DNA of 64,000 bases from Arsenophonus sp052171895 (lineage in GTDB: Bacteria; Pseudomonadota; Gammaproteobacteria; Enterobacterales; Enterobacteriaceae). Where the stretch lies: positions 496,001 through 560,000 of the forward strand of contig JBQMRN010000001.1 in the NCBI GenBank assembly GCA_052171895.1, written 5' to 3'. Every line of letters starts with the position of its first letter. The stretch's first letter is position 1. Position numbers and translations under genes: made by a program. This document shows positions 12,096 through 21,217 of this stretch, one piece after another. The notes under the pieces are model-generated. The model did no database searches. It was not told where the DNA came from and worked only from the letters and a program-made list of their open reading frames with translations.

Positions 12096-12269
12096 TTTTT
12101 TATAGGTAAGTTAGCATTAGAATTTTTGTTATCATTACGTTAATTTTACTTGGCTAATATTTAATACCATTTTCTATTATAAATTATAATACCAAAAGGT
12201 TGGGTTTATTAATGAATTTTGATGAGTAATAATATATTAATTATTAGTAATTAATAGAATATTGCTTAT
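12096..12269. other. AT-rich spacer upstream of the uraA relic
   Basis: No gene. In E. coli upp lies just upstream of uraA; I see no trace of upp here. Confidence 0.4.
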
Positions 12270-13572
12270 ATGAGACAAGCCGTGTAATTGGTGTAGCAGA
12301 GGTCGGCGTTAACAGAAACTATTCCATTAAGTTTTAAGCATCTGTTTGCTATGTTTGGTACAAAAGTACCTAGTCACTATTTAATTTAAAATCAATTTAA
12401 CAACCGTTTTATTGTTTAATAGTATTGGGATACTACTCTATTTAATCATTTCTCTAGGGTATATTCCTGCTTATCTCAGCTCAAGTTTTACTTTTATTTT
12501 GCTAGTTTTATTGTTATTACCGCTAGGTTGTGAGTTAGTATTGGCTGAATTTATTGTTTGTTAGCTATTTTACAATCAATTTTATAAAATAGCCAGTAGG
12601 AATTAGATGAATATTATTTTCCTCTTGTGGCAATTAGGGCAATTGTTGCTGTTATTGATCTGGAATTATTGCAAATGTGGGGTAGCATGGTAGGGTTTTT
12701 ATCTAAAGCGGATATAGCGGTTGATCAAAGTAATTTGATTATTTTAATGGTAATGTCTGATCAGACCATTTTTGTTTAATAGTTTTTCATAGCTTCTTAG
12801 TTAGAGATTATTCCTATTTTATTTGGTATGTATGGTTGCCGGCTATCTACTTATATTTTTATGAAAAAGTTGATTTAACCAAGCTTATTACTGCGTTATT
12901 ATTTTAGTTAGCAACATTTATTCTATATTATTTGAGTGATTTTATATTTTGACTATTTTGTCTGCAGCGCTCTCTGGTTGTCATTGCGGAACGACTAGCT
13001 CATTTAGCTGTGAGCGCAAATATTGTTGGACGAGATTTATTAAAAGATCCTGGTTTTATACCATTTAATGTTTCCCAATGATTTATCAACCACTATTTCA
13101 GAATTTTTTGGTTTAATATCGAATACAACATATGATGAAAATATCGGTGTGATGGAGATTACTAAAGTATATAGTACCTGGGTCATTGCTGGCGCTGCAA
13201 TCTTAGCTATTATGTTTTCTTGTGTTGATAATTTAGCGCCTATAATTCAGCTTATTCCAGTTCTTGTAACGGTGGCGTATCTTTATTACTTTATGGTGTG
13301 TGTTATTGCAGGCAGCATCAGGTATGCGAGTATTAATTGATTCTCGGGTAATTTATAATAAAGCAGAAAATCTAATATTGACTTTAGTTATTCCAATTAT
13401 TGAAGTAATTGGTGCGCCAATCCATATTGGCGGCACCAAGTTGAAAGGGATGGTGCTTGCCAGCATTATCGATGTTATTATATCGTTGATTTTTCCTCTG
13501 ATTAATATTATTCATCCAGAAAAAACTTATATAGCTAGTAAGCTTGAGTCGGTTAACCAAATTAAAAAGTAG
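12270..13572 (+). pseudogene. uraA: Uracil permease UraA, frameshifted relic
   Basis: UraA is an inner-membrane uracil:proton symporter. By switching frames, most of the E. coli protein can be followed: ALTETIPLSFKHLFAMFG at the N-terminus, AIVAVIDLEL, VVIAERL, then the open piece 13068-13340 with MFPNDLSTTISEFFGL and NTTYDENIGVMEITKVYSTW. The overlapping open piece 13300-13572 gives ASGMRVLIDSRVIYNKAENL and reaches the natural C-terminus. Numerous stops and frameshifts, including between the last two open pieces, inactivate it. It keeps the E. coli position directly upstream of hda, so the uraA-hda arrangement is ancestral. Confidence 0.92.
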
Positions 13573-13683
13573 CTAATTTTTTACTGAAATACTAGGGAAA
13601 TTATTAGTTCAAGCAGATGATATTGTTTAAATTCATCTAATTACAACTTTTTATTAAACTGTATGTCTTTTTTTATCTATAGA

Positions 13684-13699
13684 GAAAGAGGTGCTCCTG
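13684..13699 (+). promoter_or_regulatory. hda ribosome site and CTG start
   Basis: GAAAGAGGTG followed within a few bases by CTG AAT ACG CCA. The GTG at 13691 lies inside the Shine-Dalgarno sequence itself and is therefore an unlikely start. Confidence 0.75.
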
Positions 13700-14401
13700 A
13701 ATACGCCATCGCAGCTTTCATTACCTTTATCTACGGCTGATGATGAAATCTTTGCTAGTTTTATTACTGGCGAAAATGGTATTTTATTAGCGGCCATTAA
13801 ATCTGCTATTAATCAATCTAATAGCAGCTATATTTATTTTTGGTCTCAGCAAGAAGGTAGCGGAAAAAGCCATTTATTACATGCTGCATGTACTGAATTA
13901 TCACAAAAAGGCGAGGCAGTTGGTTATGTTCCTCTAGATAAACGTAGCTATTTTCTCCCTGACGTTTTAGATGGTATGGAACATTTAGCTTTGGTTTGCA
14001 TTGATAATGCACATTATATTGCCGATGATGAAAAATGGGAAATAGCACTTTTTAATTTATATAATCGTATTTTGGAAAACGGCAAAAGCTGTTTATTAAT
14101 TACCGGTGATAGGCCACCTAGGTTGATAGATTTAGCATTACCTGATTTAGCATCCAGACTTGATTGGGGGCAGATCTATAAACTTCATCCGCTTAGTGAT
14201 GAAGATAAGATCCAGGCACTGGAATTACGCGCTAAATTACGCGGATTTAAGTTATCCAAACAGGTTAGTCGTTTTGTATTAAAGCGTTTAGATAGAAAAA
14301 CCCGCACATTATTTACTATGTTAGATGAGTTAGATCATGCTTCGATTATTGCTCAACGAAAACTGACTATTCCATTTGTTAAGGATATTCTTAAACTTTA
14401 A
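13697..14401 (+). CDS. hda: Hda, regulator of DnaA inactivation (CUG start)
   Basis: AAA+ protein that works with the DNA-loaded beta clamp to stimulate ATP hydrolysis by DnaA and so prevents re-initiation of replication. The protein aligns with E. coli Hda from end to end (234 residues from this start). QLSLPL at residues 6-11 is the clamp-binding motif. The Walker A loop is EGSGKSH at about 53-59. ITGDRPPR, LASRLDWGQIYKL and the C-terminal RKLTIPFVK block are conserved. The longest frame opens with GTG at 13691, but the CTG at 13697 begins MNTPSQLSLPL. That matches the E. coli N-terminus, which also uses a CUG start, and a GAGGTG ribosome site sits just before it. It follows the dead uraA and may now depend on a promoter in or upstream of that relic. 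Confidence 0.92.
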   Translation: MNTPSQLSLPLSTADDEIFASFITGENGILLAAIKSAINQSNSSYIYFWSQQEGSGKSHLLHAACTELSQKGEAVGYVPLDKRSYFLPDVLDGMEHLALVCIDNAHYIADDEKWEIALFNLYNRILENGKSCLLITGDRPPRLIDLALPDLASRLDWGQIYKLHPLSDEDKIQALELRAKLRGFKLSKQVSRFVLKRLDRKTRTLFTMLDELDHASIIAQRKLTIPFVKDILKL

Positions 14402-14434
14402 TTTAAGAGGTAAACTGGTTTTACCTCTTAAATG
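14401..14434 (+). terminator. Inverted repeat after hda
   Basis: A stem of about 14 pairs (tttaagaggtaaa against ttttacctcttaaa) with a short loop begins at the hda stop codon, followed by an AT-rich tail (gtattttt) after a few bases. Good candidate for an intrinsic terminator. Confidence 0.7.
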
Positions 14435-14825
14435 TAGAATGTATTTTTAAATAGTTTTTTTACTTGTTCTTGTAGACGTGATATAGCTAAGAATGGCTAT
14501 TAAGGATAAAGGATAGCCTTCTCAATTAATATCGAGTTATCAGGCGTTACCTGCAGTAATATATCTTCTGATAATGAGGAGTTAGATAAATTAAGTGTTT
14601 AATAAATTATTTTCTTGTTCATCATTAATTGAGGAGGTTCACTGAACCTTAGTTCTGAAAGTAACGTTTTCAAGTTATTGATACTTGCTGGTGTTTTTGA
14701 ATATTTAACAATGCATGGTTTAATCCATATATCTTTTAATAGCTATAGAGTCTATCAGTTTTTTAAACAAGGAGAATTATGGTAAATTCTAAATTGTTGA
14801 TAGATAGGATTCTTACATCTAGAAA
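14435..14825. other. Unidentified decayed region
   Basis: The minus strand can be read as LLSELRFSEPPQLMMNKK and SSLSEDILLQVTPDNSILIE in one frame with few stops, so a former gene is likely. I do not recognise it. The E. coli neighbours of hda (arsC-like yfgD, bepA) do not fit. Confidence 0.35.
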
Positions 14826-15647
14826 GATGGTATTGTTTTTTTGAATAATTTAGATTTAACTTTGAAGCAATCGTTCATAGATTGCAATGGAATTTTACTA
14901 CCCAATAGTAATTGGGGTAATTCCTGATTGTAAAGCTAAACATATCGATGCAGAGTGATCTTAAATTATTTAGCAGAATTGAAATGATGGCTTTTGCATC
15001 TCATCTTCTATTCCCCAGTTAAATCATTTGACCATAGCATTCGTTTGAGGATGCCTCTGCTGGCTAAGTCGGTATTCTATACAAAGCTCTGTATAGAAGC
15101 GGGAGAATTCATGTTTTTCGGTGGCTGAACGTTTTTAAAGCCTAAAAAGGCGGTCTGTAAATTCTTTCTTATTGCCTGTAAGATATGATGAATAGCCATG
15201 GGTAGGAGATGCTCCTTTAAGATCATGTAAGAGGCGTTGAGCATTGATTTCTGTCTTGGCCTTCCTTGTAAAGACGGATAAAAACTTATCAAGTGGCGCG
15301 ATCTATACCTACGAAAAGATAACTTCATGAAATTTCGTTTGGGATTTGCAGAAGGATATTTTATATCTATGTGCAAATAATTAGGTTCATAGCTTTTAAA
15401 TGTTTTATGCTTCGGCTTAGGAAGGAGAGGTTATTGCCTCATTTCACGAAAATTCCCTAATCCATGCCTCCCTTCATAAACCGCATTCCAGGTCAGATTA
15501 AGATACTACGGAGTTCAGGCATTCACGTACGGACTGCCAGCAGATCATCAAGAAGGAAAAAAGTTTTTTCGCAGTAAAACAACTATGGCTTCCTGAGCTG
15601 GTGATAGCGTTGTCTGAAAACTATGAGGAATATGATTGTGATTATCA
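14826..15647 (-). mobile_element. IS481-family remnant, main part
   Basis: Running leftward on the minus strand: HSS.FSDNAIT (intact HRLQTTLTP), LLRKKLF.LLDDLLAV, LIKHLKAMN and YLHIDIKYPSANPKRNFMKLS. The DDE-domain traces YRSRHLISFYPSLQGRPRQK and GHKLFI, and the C-terminal KVKSKLFKK, follow. The rest of the N-terminus continues at 16701-16835 beyond the IS1595 element that interrupts it. Confidence 0.8.
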
Positions 15648-16700
15648 GGCTATATTAAAAGGTTGTTAGTAAAATTTCCTTATACTGATGAAAGATTTTT
15701 ACTATAGAGGTTGCCATGAAAAAGTAAACAGTCATACAGATCAATGAGAGTCTTTCCTCACTTCCTGCTACTATAAAGCAGCATCTCATTAATTTTCTTG
15801 GTAACAATCTATTGGATGATCTTGATTCATACATTGAAGCAACTCATTCTAGTTTATCCTTTCCATATTATTACACTGAACATGTTATCCACTGCGGGGT
15901 AAATTCATTAGATTTATAGTGATATCGTTGAAAAATCCCAGATTGCAGGAAAATATTTAACAATTTTAGTGAAGTCTTCTAGCGAAATTAGATCATAAGG
16001 TAAATGATTTAGTTATCTTCAATGTATATTGAATAGCTTGACTTTACGGGAGTCAGCAAAACAAACAGGCATTGATTTGAAAACAGTATTTAAATGGGCT
16101 GTCACTGCTTCTTTGCTTTATTGGTGATAGCTAACATAAATGTACTAAGTGCTATTGTTGAAGTCGATGAAACATTTTTCTTTGAATCATTTAAAAGGAA
16201 TGGTTATATCCCACATATGAAAGTTATAAAATGCGGAAAGAGGAGGAGATAAAATGAAAGAAGGAATCATGATCTTAATCGTCCAAGATCAATAGGGTCA
16301 TCATCTGAGCGATGAGATTCTTGAAGAGGTTTAATGCAGAGTATGTTAGCACTTTTCTTGAGTTTATCATTAATAAATAGTCCATCCTTTGTTTGGATGG
16401 AGCTAAATAGTAGAATAACCTTGTCATGTCAGCAAGCATGAAATTAGTGAGAATCACATAATAAGGTTAGATCATCAGATACTTATTAGTAAGGAATTCA
16501 ACATTCAAAATGTGAATAGTTATATCAAGCTGATTAAAAAGGATGGCTGAGTAGATTCCATGCCATGGGTGTATGGTCGGTTTATTTACCGAATTATCTA
16601 GTCTGGAGAAGATTGTTTGAGACCATAATAATTGAAATATAGATATGGGTGGGTATAAATTACTCTGCAAGCAAAGAAACAACCTCTTCCTAAGATAGCC
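15648..16700 (+). mobile_element. IS1595-family remnant nested in IS481
   Basis: A 1.05 kb element bounded by ggctatattaaaaggttg at the left and its inverse (ctaagatagcc) at the right. It is flanked by gattatca and gatcatca, an 8-bp target duplication with one mismatch; 8 bp is the size expected for IS1595-type elements. The transposase relic begins MKK, stop, TVIQINESLSSLPATIKQHL at 15715. It continues through ALSAIVEVDETFFFESFKRN at about 16150 and ends ISRLIKKDG. Frameshifts throughout. Confidence 0.85.
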
Positions 16701-16835
16701 GATCATCAACATCATTTCTTTTTTATCTTTTAACAAGGGTAAATTAGGATATGCCATAACGCTTAGCCAAAGTAGACGCAGGCTTTTTGCTTTTTCTTGA
16801 AGAGGAGCTCTAATTTTAAGTGTTATATTTTTCTA
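16701..16835 (-). mobile_element. IS481-family remnant, N-terminal fragment
   Basis: Minus-strand sequence corresponds to LKIRAPLQEKAKSLRLLWLS and the codons up to NDVDDRL. It is the N-terminal piece of the IS481 copy at 14826-15647, separated from it by IS1595. Its first codons are removed by IS256 copy D at 16836. Confidence 0.75.
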
Positions 16836-17393
16836 TAGTTATGCTCATTTCTGGTGTATGGCTGGGGTTCCGGAGATGGTGGTATATTCTGCTGATTGAT
16901 TTCGTGAATAATTTCAGCAAGAGAGAGATGATATATCATGAAAATTTACTTTACAGGTATCTGCGAAACCAGATATTACCTCTAATCCCTTGCATGTACT
17001 CATCCATAATGGTGCAAAGCAGCTGATAGGCATCGCCGTTGAGATTGAGCTCGAAGCCATGCTGCGACAACATTCTGAAAACGCAGCCTTGTTCGATTGG
17101 GCTGTCTCCCCATCATCCGTAATGGTTATTTGCCACAGTGAGAACTATATAGACTGGTATAGGCTATGTTAAGATTAAAGTGCCTAAGATCAGGGGAGAT
17201 TTTCGCATAGGCAATGGAATATGCTTCAACTGCTGGTTTACTACCCTACTCCCTTATCTAAAATATGTAAAAAGCAGCGAAGAGTTGCTATATCATGGCT
17301 ATACCTGCGGAGGCATATTTACCGGTGATTTTTATGAATGGCACATGGTGGGGCGCTTTTCTCTGTGAAAATGCATATGGTTCTTTTTGCAGA
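16836..17393 (+). mobile_element. IS256-family remnant, copy D, 5' third
   Basis: Left terminus tagttatgctcatttctggt at 16836. N-terminal transposase blocks follow: LHVLIHNGAKQLIGIAVEIE and LEAMLRQHSENAALFD (16990-17100), SVMVICHSE, and IKVPKIRGDFR (17180). It ends abruptly within the central region, where the cobB relic begins; the 3' two thirds and the right terminus were lost. Confidence 0.75.
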
Positions 17394-17860
17394 ATCATTA
17401 AGCAGAGAACCATGGAAATGTTCTAATTTTACTGATGCATAATGAGCTGCATTGAGTTTTATAGTTCGGTTGCTATAATTGATAACGCCACACTGATTGT
17501 AAAAACGTTGAACTAATTCTAAATCTCTAACAAAATCTTCAGGTGTTGTATAACATCTTCAACCTGATCTTCTTCCCATAAACCACATTCCTTGCTCGGA
17601 AACTACGAATTCAAGACTTAGCTCAGATAAAATTTTAGCACAGTGGTTTTAACAGGACAATTTTTTCTTTTCATCTTATCAATTAACTGTTTGTTTCGGT
17701 AAAAAAGGCAATAACTAAATCTTTGTCGATATAAATTTTTCTTTTTACGTAACTTTCTCTAAGCTGACAATAAAACCAGACCATTGCTCAGTATCCTTTT
17801 TCATGCTAAACAACTCATTATTTTCAATCAAACAATCGCCTTTTTTAAATAATAACAACA
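17394..17860 (-). pseudogene. cobB: NAD-dependent deacylase CobB relic
   Basis: CobB is the bacterial sirtuin. On the minus strand, frame by frame, I can read LRESYVKRKIYIDKDLVI near the N-terminus, then IRSFRA, GLWEEDQVEDVI, TPEDFVRDLELVQRFYNQCG and LNAAHYASVKLE. These parallel the E. coli segments IRTFRAADGLWEEHRVEDV, TPEGFDRDPELVQAFYN and PNAAHLALAKL. The rest of the Rossmann domain and the zinc site are missing, cut off at IS256 copy D. In E. coli nagK lies between lolE and cobB; here nagK is gone and cobB is adjacent to lolE. Confidence 0.8.
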
Positions 17861-17873
17861 AAAACAACAACTG

Positions 17874-19127
17874 TTATTGTCTACTTAAAATTCGCGCCGA
17901 ATCTATTTTCGTTGCCCGTTTAGCTGGATACCAACTAGCAAGTAAACTTAAAATTAATGTTGTTAATATGATATAAAATATATCGGTAATCTGGAGTTCA
18001 GAGGGTAAAAAATTGATAAAATAAACATCACTTGACAAAATAGGATGATCAAGAATATTTTCTATATATTTAATAATAGTCGTTAAATTTAGTGATATAA
18101 ATATTCCGACTAGCATACCAATAAAACATCCAACCATTCCAGTTATTAATCCATAGCATAAAAAAATAGCTCGAATAAAACTATCTTTAGCACCCAGTGT
18201 TATCAATACCGCAATATCAGTGCTTTTATCTTTCACTGCTATAAGCAGCGTAGAGACAATATTAAAACAGGCAACAGCAATTACCAAAATCATGGCAAGA
18301 TACATTATACCACGCACCATTTGAATATCGTTATACATGTAACCATACTCTGTTATCCAACTTTTAATAGTGACATAATGGCCAGTATTTATGCCGGCAT
18401 TATAAACCACTTTATTAGCAGCAAAAACATCATTTACACTGATCTGAAAACCGGTAACACCATTACCATAGGCTAAATATTGCTGTGCATCTTGCAATGG
18501 CACTATTGCTAGCTGATGATCTAACATACCATTTAATCTGAATACGCCAATAACCGTGACACTAATTCGATTTGGTTGCTGAATACGCAATTCATCATCA
18601 TAATTAGAGATCATGATGGTAATAGGATCTCCAGGTGAAACTTTTAATGTTTCTGCGATACCTTGACCTAAAATAATTTCGTTATTACCTGGTTTTAATT
18701 TTTGCCATGCATCATTCAAAATAAAGTCAGGTAACGAACTAACTGAGCGCTCTGACGATAAATCAACACCGGCTACTTGGATCGCTTTCAATGCACTTCC
18801 CTTTTCAAGCAACCCAGTAAAATTAATATAAGGTGATACAGCAGCAACTCCTGGTGTTTGTCGAACATTTGCTAAATCAGTTTGCCAATTTAAATAAGGT
18901 TGATTAACTACCGCAATTTCTCCATGAGGAACAACTGAAAGTATGCGATTTTTTAATTCACGTTCGAAACCATTCATTGCACTTAAACCGATAATCAACA
19001 CTGCAACGCCAAGTAGAATACCCAATGTAGAAATAATCGATATCAATGAAACCAAGCTTGCTCTTTTTTTTTCTCTGCTAAAACGAACAGCAATCCTTAA
19101 GGCACAGGGCAATTCCGCCATGATCAT
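17874..19127 (-). CDS. lolE: Lipoprotein-releasing system membrane protein LolE
   Basis: One of two transmembrane subunits of the LolCDE ABC transporter, which extracts outer-membrane lipoproteins from the inner membrane and hands them to LolA. The 417-residue protein parallels E. coli LolE (414). It has a first membrane helix in SLISIISTLGILLGVAVLII, then NGFERELKNRIL and the periplasmic domain (VAAVSPYINFTGL). Three C-terminal helices follow, around YLAMILVIAVACFNIVSTLL and LLASWYPAKRA. The start overlaps the lolD stop (ATGA type); a second ATG two codons in (MAELP) is an equally good start. E. coli LRTLGAKD reads LITLGAKD here, a minor change. Confidence 0.95.
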   Translation of the reverse strand: MIMAELPCALRIAVRFSREKKRASLVSLISIISTLGILLGVAVLIIGLSAMNGFERELKNRILSVVPHGEIAVVNQPYLNWQTDLANVRQTPGVAAVSPYINFTGLLEKGSALKAIQVAGVDLSSERSVSSLPDFILNDAWQKLKPGNNEIILGQGIAETLKVSPGDPITIMISNYDDELRIQQPNRISVTVIGVFRLNGMLDHQLAIVPLQDAQQYLAYGNGVTGFQISVNDVFAANKVVYNAGINTGHYVTIKSWITEYGYMYNDIQMVRGIMYLAMILVIAVACFNIVSTLLIAVKDKSTDIAVLITLGAKDSFIRAIFLCYGLITGMVGCFIGMLVGIFISLNLTTIIKYIENILDHPILSSDVYFINFLPSELQITDIFYIILTTLILSLLASWYPAKRATKIDSARILSRQ

Positions 19128-19828
19128 TGTACTCCCATTAAACTCGGGTCATCTTGTAAATAACCATCCCGCATTTCTAGGTGACGAGTTAAACGAGCGG
19201 CAAGTCGCAAATCATGAGTCACAACTAAAAATGCCGTCCCTTTTTCTCGATTAAGCTCCATTAATAAATCAAAAATTACATCTGCATTGTATAAGTCTAA
19301 ATTACCTGTCGGTTCATCCGCTAGTATTAAAGCAGGTTCGTTAACAATTGCTCTGGCAATTGCAACTCGCTGACGCTCACCGCCAGATAATTCACCCGAG
19401 CGATGATTAATTCGATGCGATAAACCTACTGCTGCTAATATTTCATTAGCTTTCTGTTGCGCTTTTACATGTGTTATTCCGCCAATTAATAGTGGCATCA
19501 TCACATTTTCCAACGCAGTAAAATCCGCTAATAAATGATGGAATTGATAAATAAATCCTAACTCTTGATTGCGTAGTTCAGCTCTTCCATTTGTAGAAAG
19601 TAAGTTAATTTTTTTACCATCAAAAATGACATCACCGCTACTTGGGGTATCTAATCCGCCCAATAAATGCAGGAGCGTACTCTTGCCAGAACCTGAGCTA
19701 CCAAGAATTGCCATCATTTCACTTTTATTGATTGAGAAGGAGATATTTTTAAGAATATTAGTCGAAATTTTTCCATCTTGATAAGATTTACAGAGCTGAT
19801 AGCAAACTAATAGGGGGGAATTATTCAT
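19124..19828 (-). CDS. lolD: Lipoprotein-releasing system ATPase LolD
   Basis: ATP-binding subunit of LolCDE, on the cytoplasmic face. From ATG at 19828 the protein is 234 residues (MNNSPLLVCYQLCKSYQDG), the length of E. coli LolD. Walker A is GSSGSGKST at about 43-51, the ABC signature LSGGERQR starts at about 147, and Walker B is LILADEP at about 167-173. A longer frame reaching 19918 would run into the lolC coding end and has no family support. The gene overlaps lolC by 8 bases and lolE by 4, so the three are translationally coupled. Confidence 0.96.
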   Translation of the reverse strand: MNNSPLLVCYQLCKSYQDGKISTNILKNISFSINKSEMMAILGSSGSGKSTLLHLLGGLDTPSSGDVIFDGKKINLLSTNGRAELRNQELGFIYQFHHLLADFTALENVMMPLLIGGITHVKAQQKANEILAAVGLSHRINHRSGELSGGERQRVAIARAIVNEPALILADEPTGNLDLYNADVIFDLLMELNREKGTAFLVVTHDLRLAARLTRHLEMRDGYLQDDPSLMGVQ

Positions 19829-21023
19829 AACGTAAAGCCTCTGCAGGTTGAACTGTGCTTGCATGCCAAGATGGATAAAGGGTAGCCAATAATGAGATAG
19901 CAATTGAAGATAAAACAATTAATATAATACAGGAAGGATCAATAAATATTGGTAATTCGATATCTTTAGCCAATAAACCAAACATAGGCATTATTATATT
20001 GAGCTGACTTGCAATAAATAGACCTAATAATGTTCCAATGATGCTAGCAATGATGCCTGCCCCTGCTCCTTGAAGGAGAAAAATAGCCATAATTTGGCCT
20101 CGCTTTAAACCTAATGTCTGCAAAATCGCCAATTCAGATTGTTTTTCCATAACTAATAATGAAAGTGAAGTAACGATATTAAATGCTGCTACGGCAATAA
20201 TAAGACTCAATAATAATCCCATCATATTTTTTTCCATTCTCACTGCCTGAAAAAATTCACCTTTTCGTTCGCGCCAATCCTGCCATATCATACCTTCCGG
20301 TAACGTTTGTTGACTCAAGCTATCAACGGTTAATGGTGCGTTAAGATAAAGACGCCAACCAGTAATATTACCGATTGGATAATGCATTAATCGTGCCGCA
20401 TCATGCTGATTAACTAATAATTCACTATTGTCGGCTTCACCTTGGGTAGCAAAAAAGCCGGCTACTGTAAATAAACGCTGACTGGGTATTCTGCCCATTG
20501 GTGTAAGTTGACTAATAGCAGGGAGAATTAATCTTAATTGATCCCCTCTCTTTAGCTTTAGTTCTTCAGCTAATTTTACGCCTAAAATAACATGGTAACT
20601 ACCGGCAGTTAATACTGTAGAATTAACATCTTGCAGATGAGTTAACAAAGGCTCGGGCGATGCTCCATCAACACCAATCATAACCGCAACCCCCATATTT
20701 TGCCTGCTTTGCAATACAACGTCACTTTGCACAATTGGGGCAATATTCTTGATTCCTTGCAAATAGGTTAAATTTTTTTGTGGGTATTGACTGGGGTTGA
20801 GATTACCTTTAGGTGTCGTTAAAATAGCCTGTGGCATATATGACAAAATACTCTGTTGCAATGAACACTCAAAACCATTCATAACAGCAGTGACGATAAT
20901 TAATGCCATAATGCCTAATGCAATGCCAATCGTAGATAAACTAGATACGAACCGAGTAAATCGGTCGCCTGTTCGTCCATGTATGTAACGTAGAGCAATA
21001 TAAAAGATGATAGACTGAGACAT
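19821..21023 (-). CDS. lolC: Lipoprotein-releasing system membrane protein LolC
   Basis: Second membrane subunit of LolCDE, the one that docks LolA. From ATG at 21023 (MSQSIIFYIALRYIHGR) the protein has 400 residues, matching E. coli LolC (399). It has a membrane helix in LSTIGIALGIMALIIVTAVM followed by NGFE, and a periplasmic domain with MGRIPSQRLF, the region of the LolA-binding hook. The C-terminal helices lie around MGLLLSLIIAVAAFNIVTSL and end ATLYPSWHASTVQPAEALRYE-like, as in the family. The 25 extra residues of the longest frame (to 21098) are rejected. First gene of lolCDE and divergent from mfd, so both promoters lie in 21024-21217. Confidence 0.95.
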   Translation of the reverse strand: MSQSIIFYIALRYIHGRTGDRFTRFVSSLSTIGIALGIMALIIVTAVMNGFECSLQQSILSYMPQAILTTPKGNLNPSQYPQKNLTYLQGIKNIAPIVQSDVVLQSRQNMGVAVMIGVDGASPEPLLTHLQDVNSTVLTAGSYHVILGVKLAEELKLKRGDQLRLILPAISQLTPMGRIPSQRLFTVAGFFATQGEADNSELLVNQHDAARLMHYPIGNITGWRLYLNAPLTVDSLSQQTLPEGMIWQDWRERKGEFFQAVRMEKNMMGLLLSLIIAVAAFNIVTSLSLLVMEKQSELAILQTLGLKRGQIMAIFLLQGAGAGIIASIIGTLLGLFIASQLNIIMPMFGLLAKDIELPIFIDPSCIILIVLSSIAISLLATLYPSWHASTVQPAEALRYE

Positions 21024-21217
21024 GAAATATGATATACCTCTCTCGCTAAAGCAAAGTGTTTGGCGATAATTAAAGGGAGCATCACTGAATGTAAGCACCC
21101 TAAGTTAATGTTTTATGATTTTTATGTCTAACTTAATAGATTAGAGTATTTTCGTTTATTTTAGTGTCAAAAAAAGAAATATTAGAATTTTTAACAATGA
21201 GAATTAATTAATCCCTT
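21024..21217. promoter_or_regulatory. Divergent lolC / mfd promoter region
   Basis: About 190 bases between divergent starts. AT-rich with several possible -10 boxes; I cannot choose one with confidence. Confidence 0.5.

Noticed and set aside
19829..19918. Longer LolD N-terminus
   Set aside because: The extra 30 residues are the lolC C-terminal coding DNA in another frame; the family start is MNNSP at 19828.
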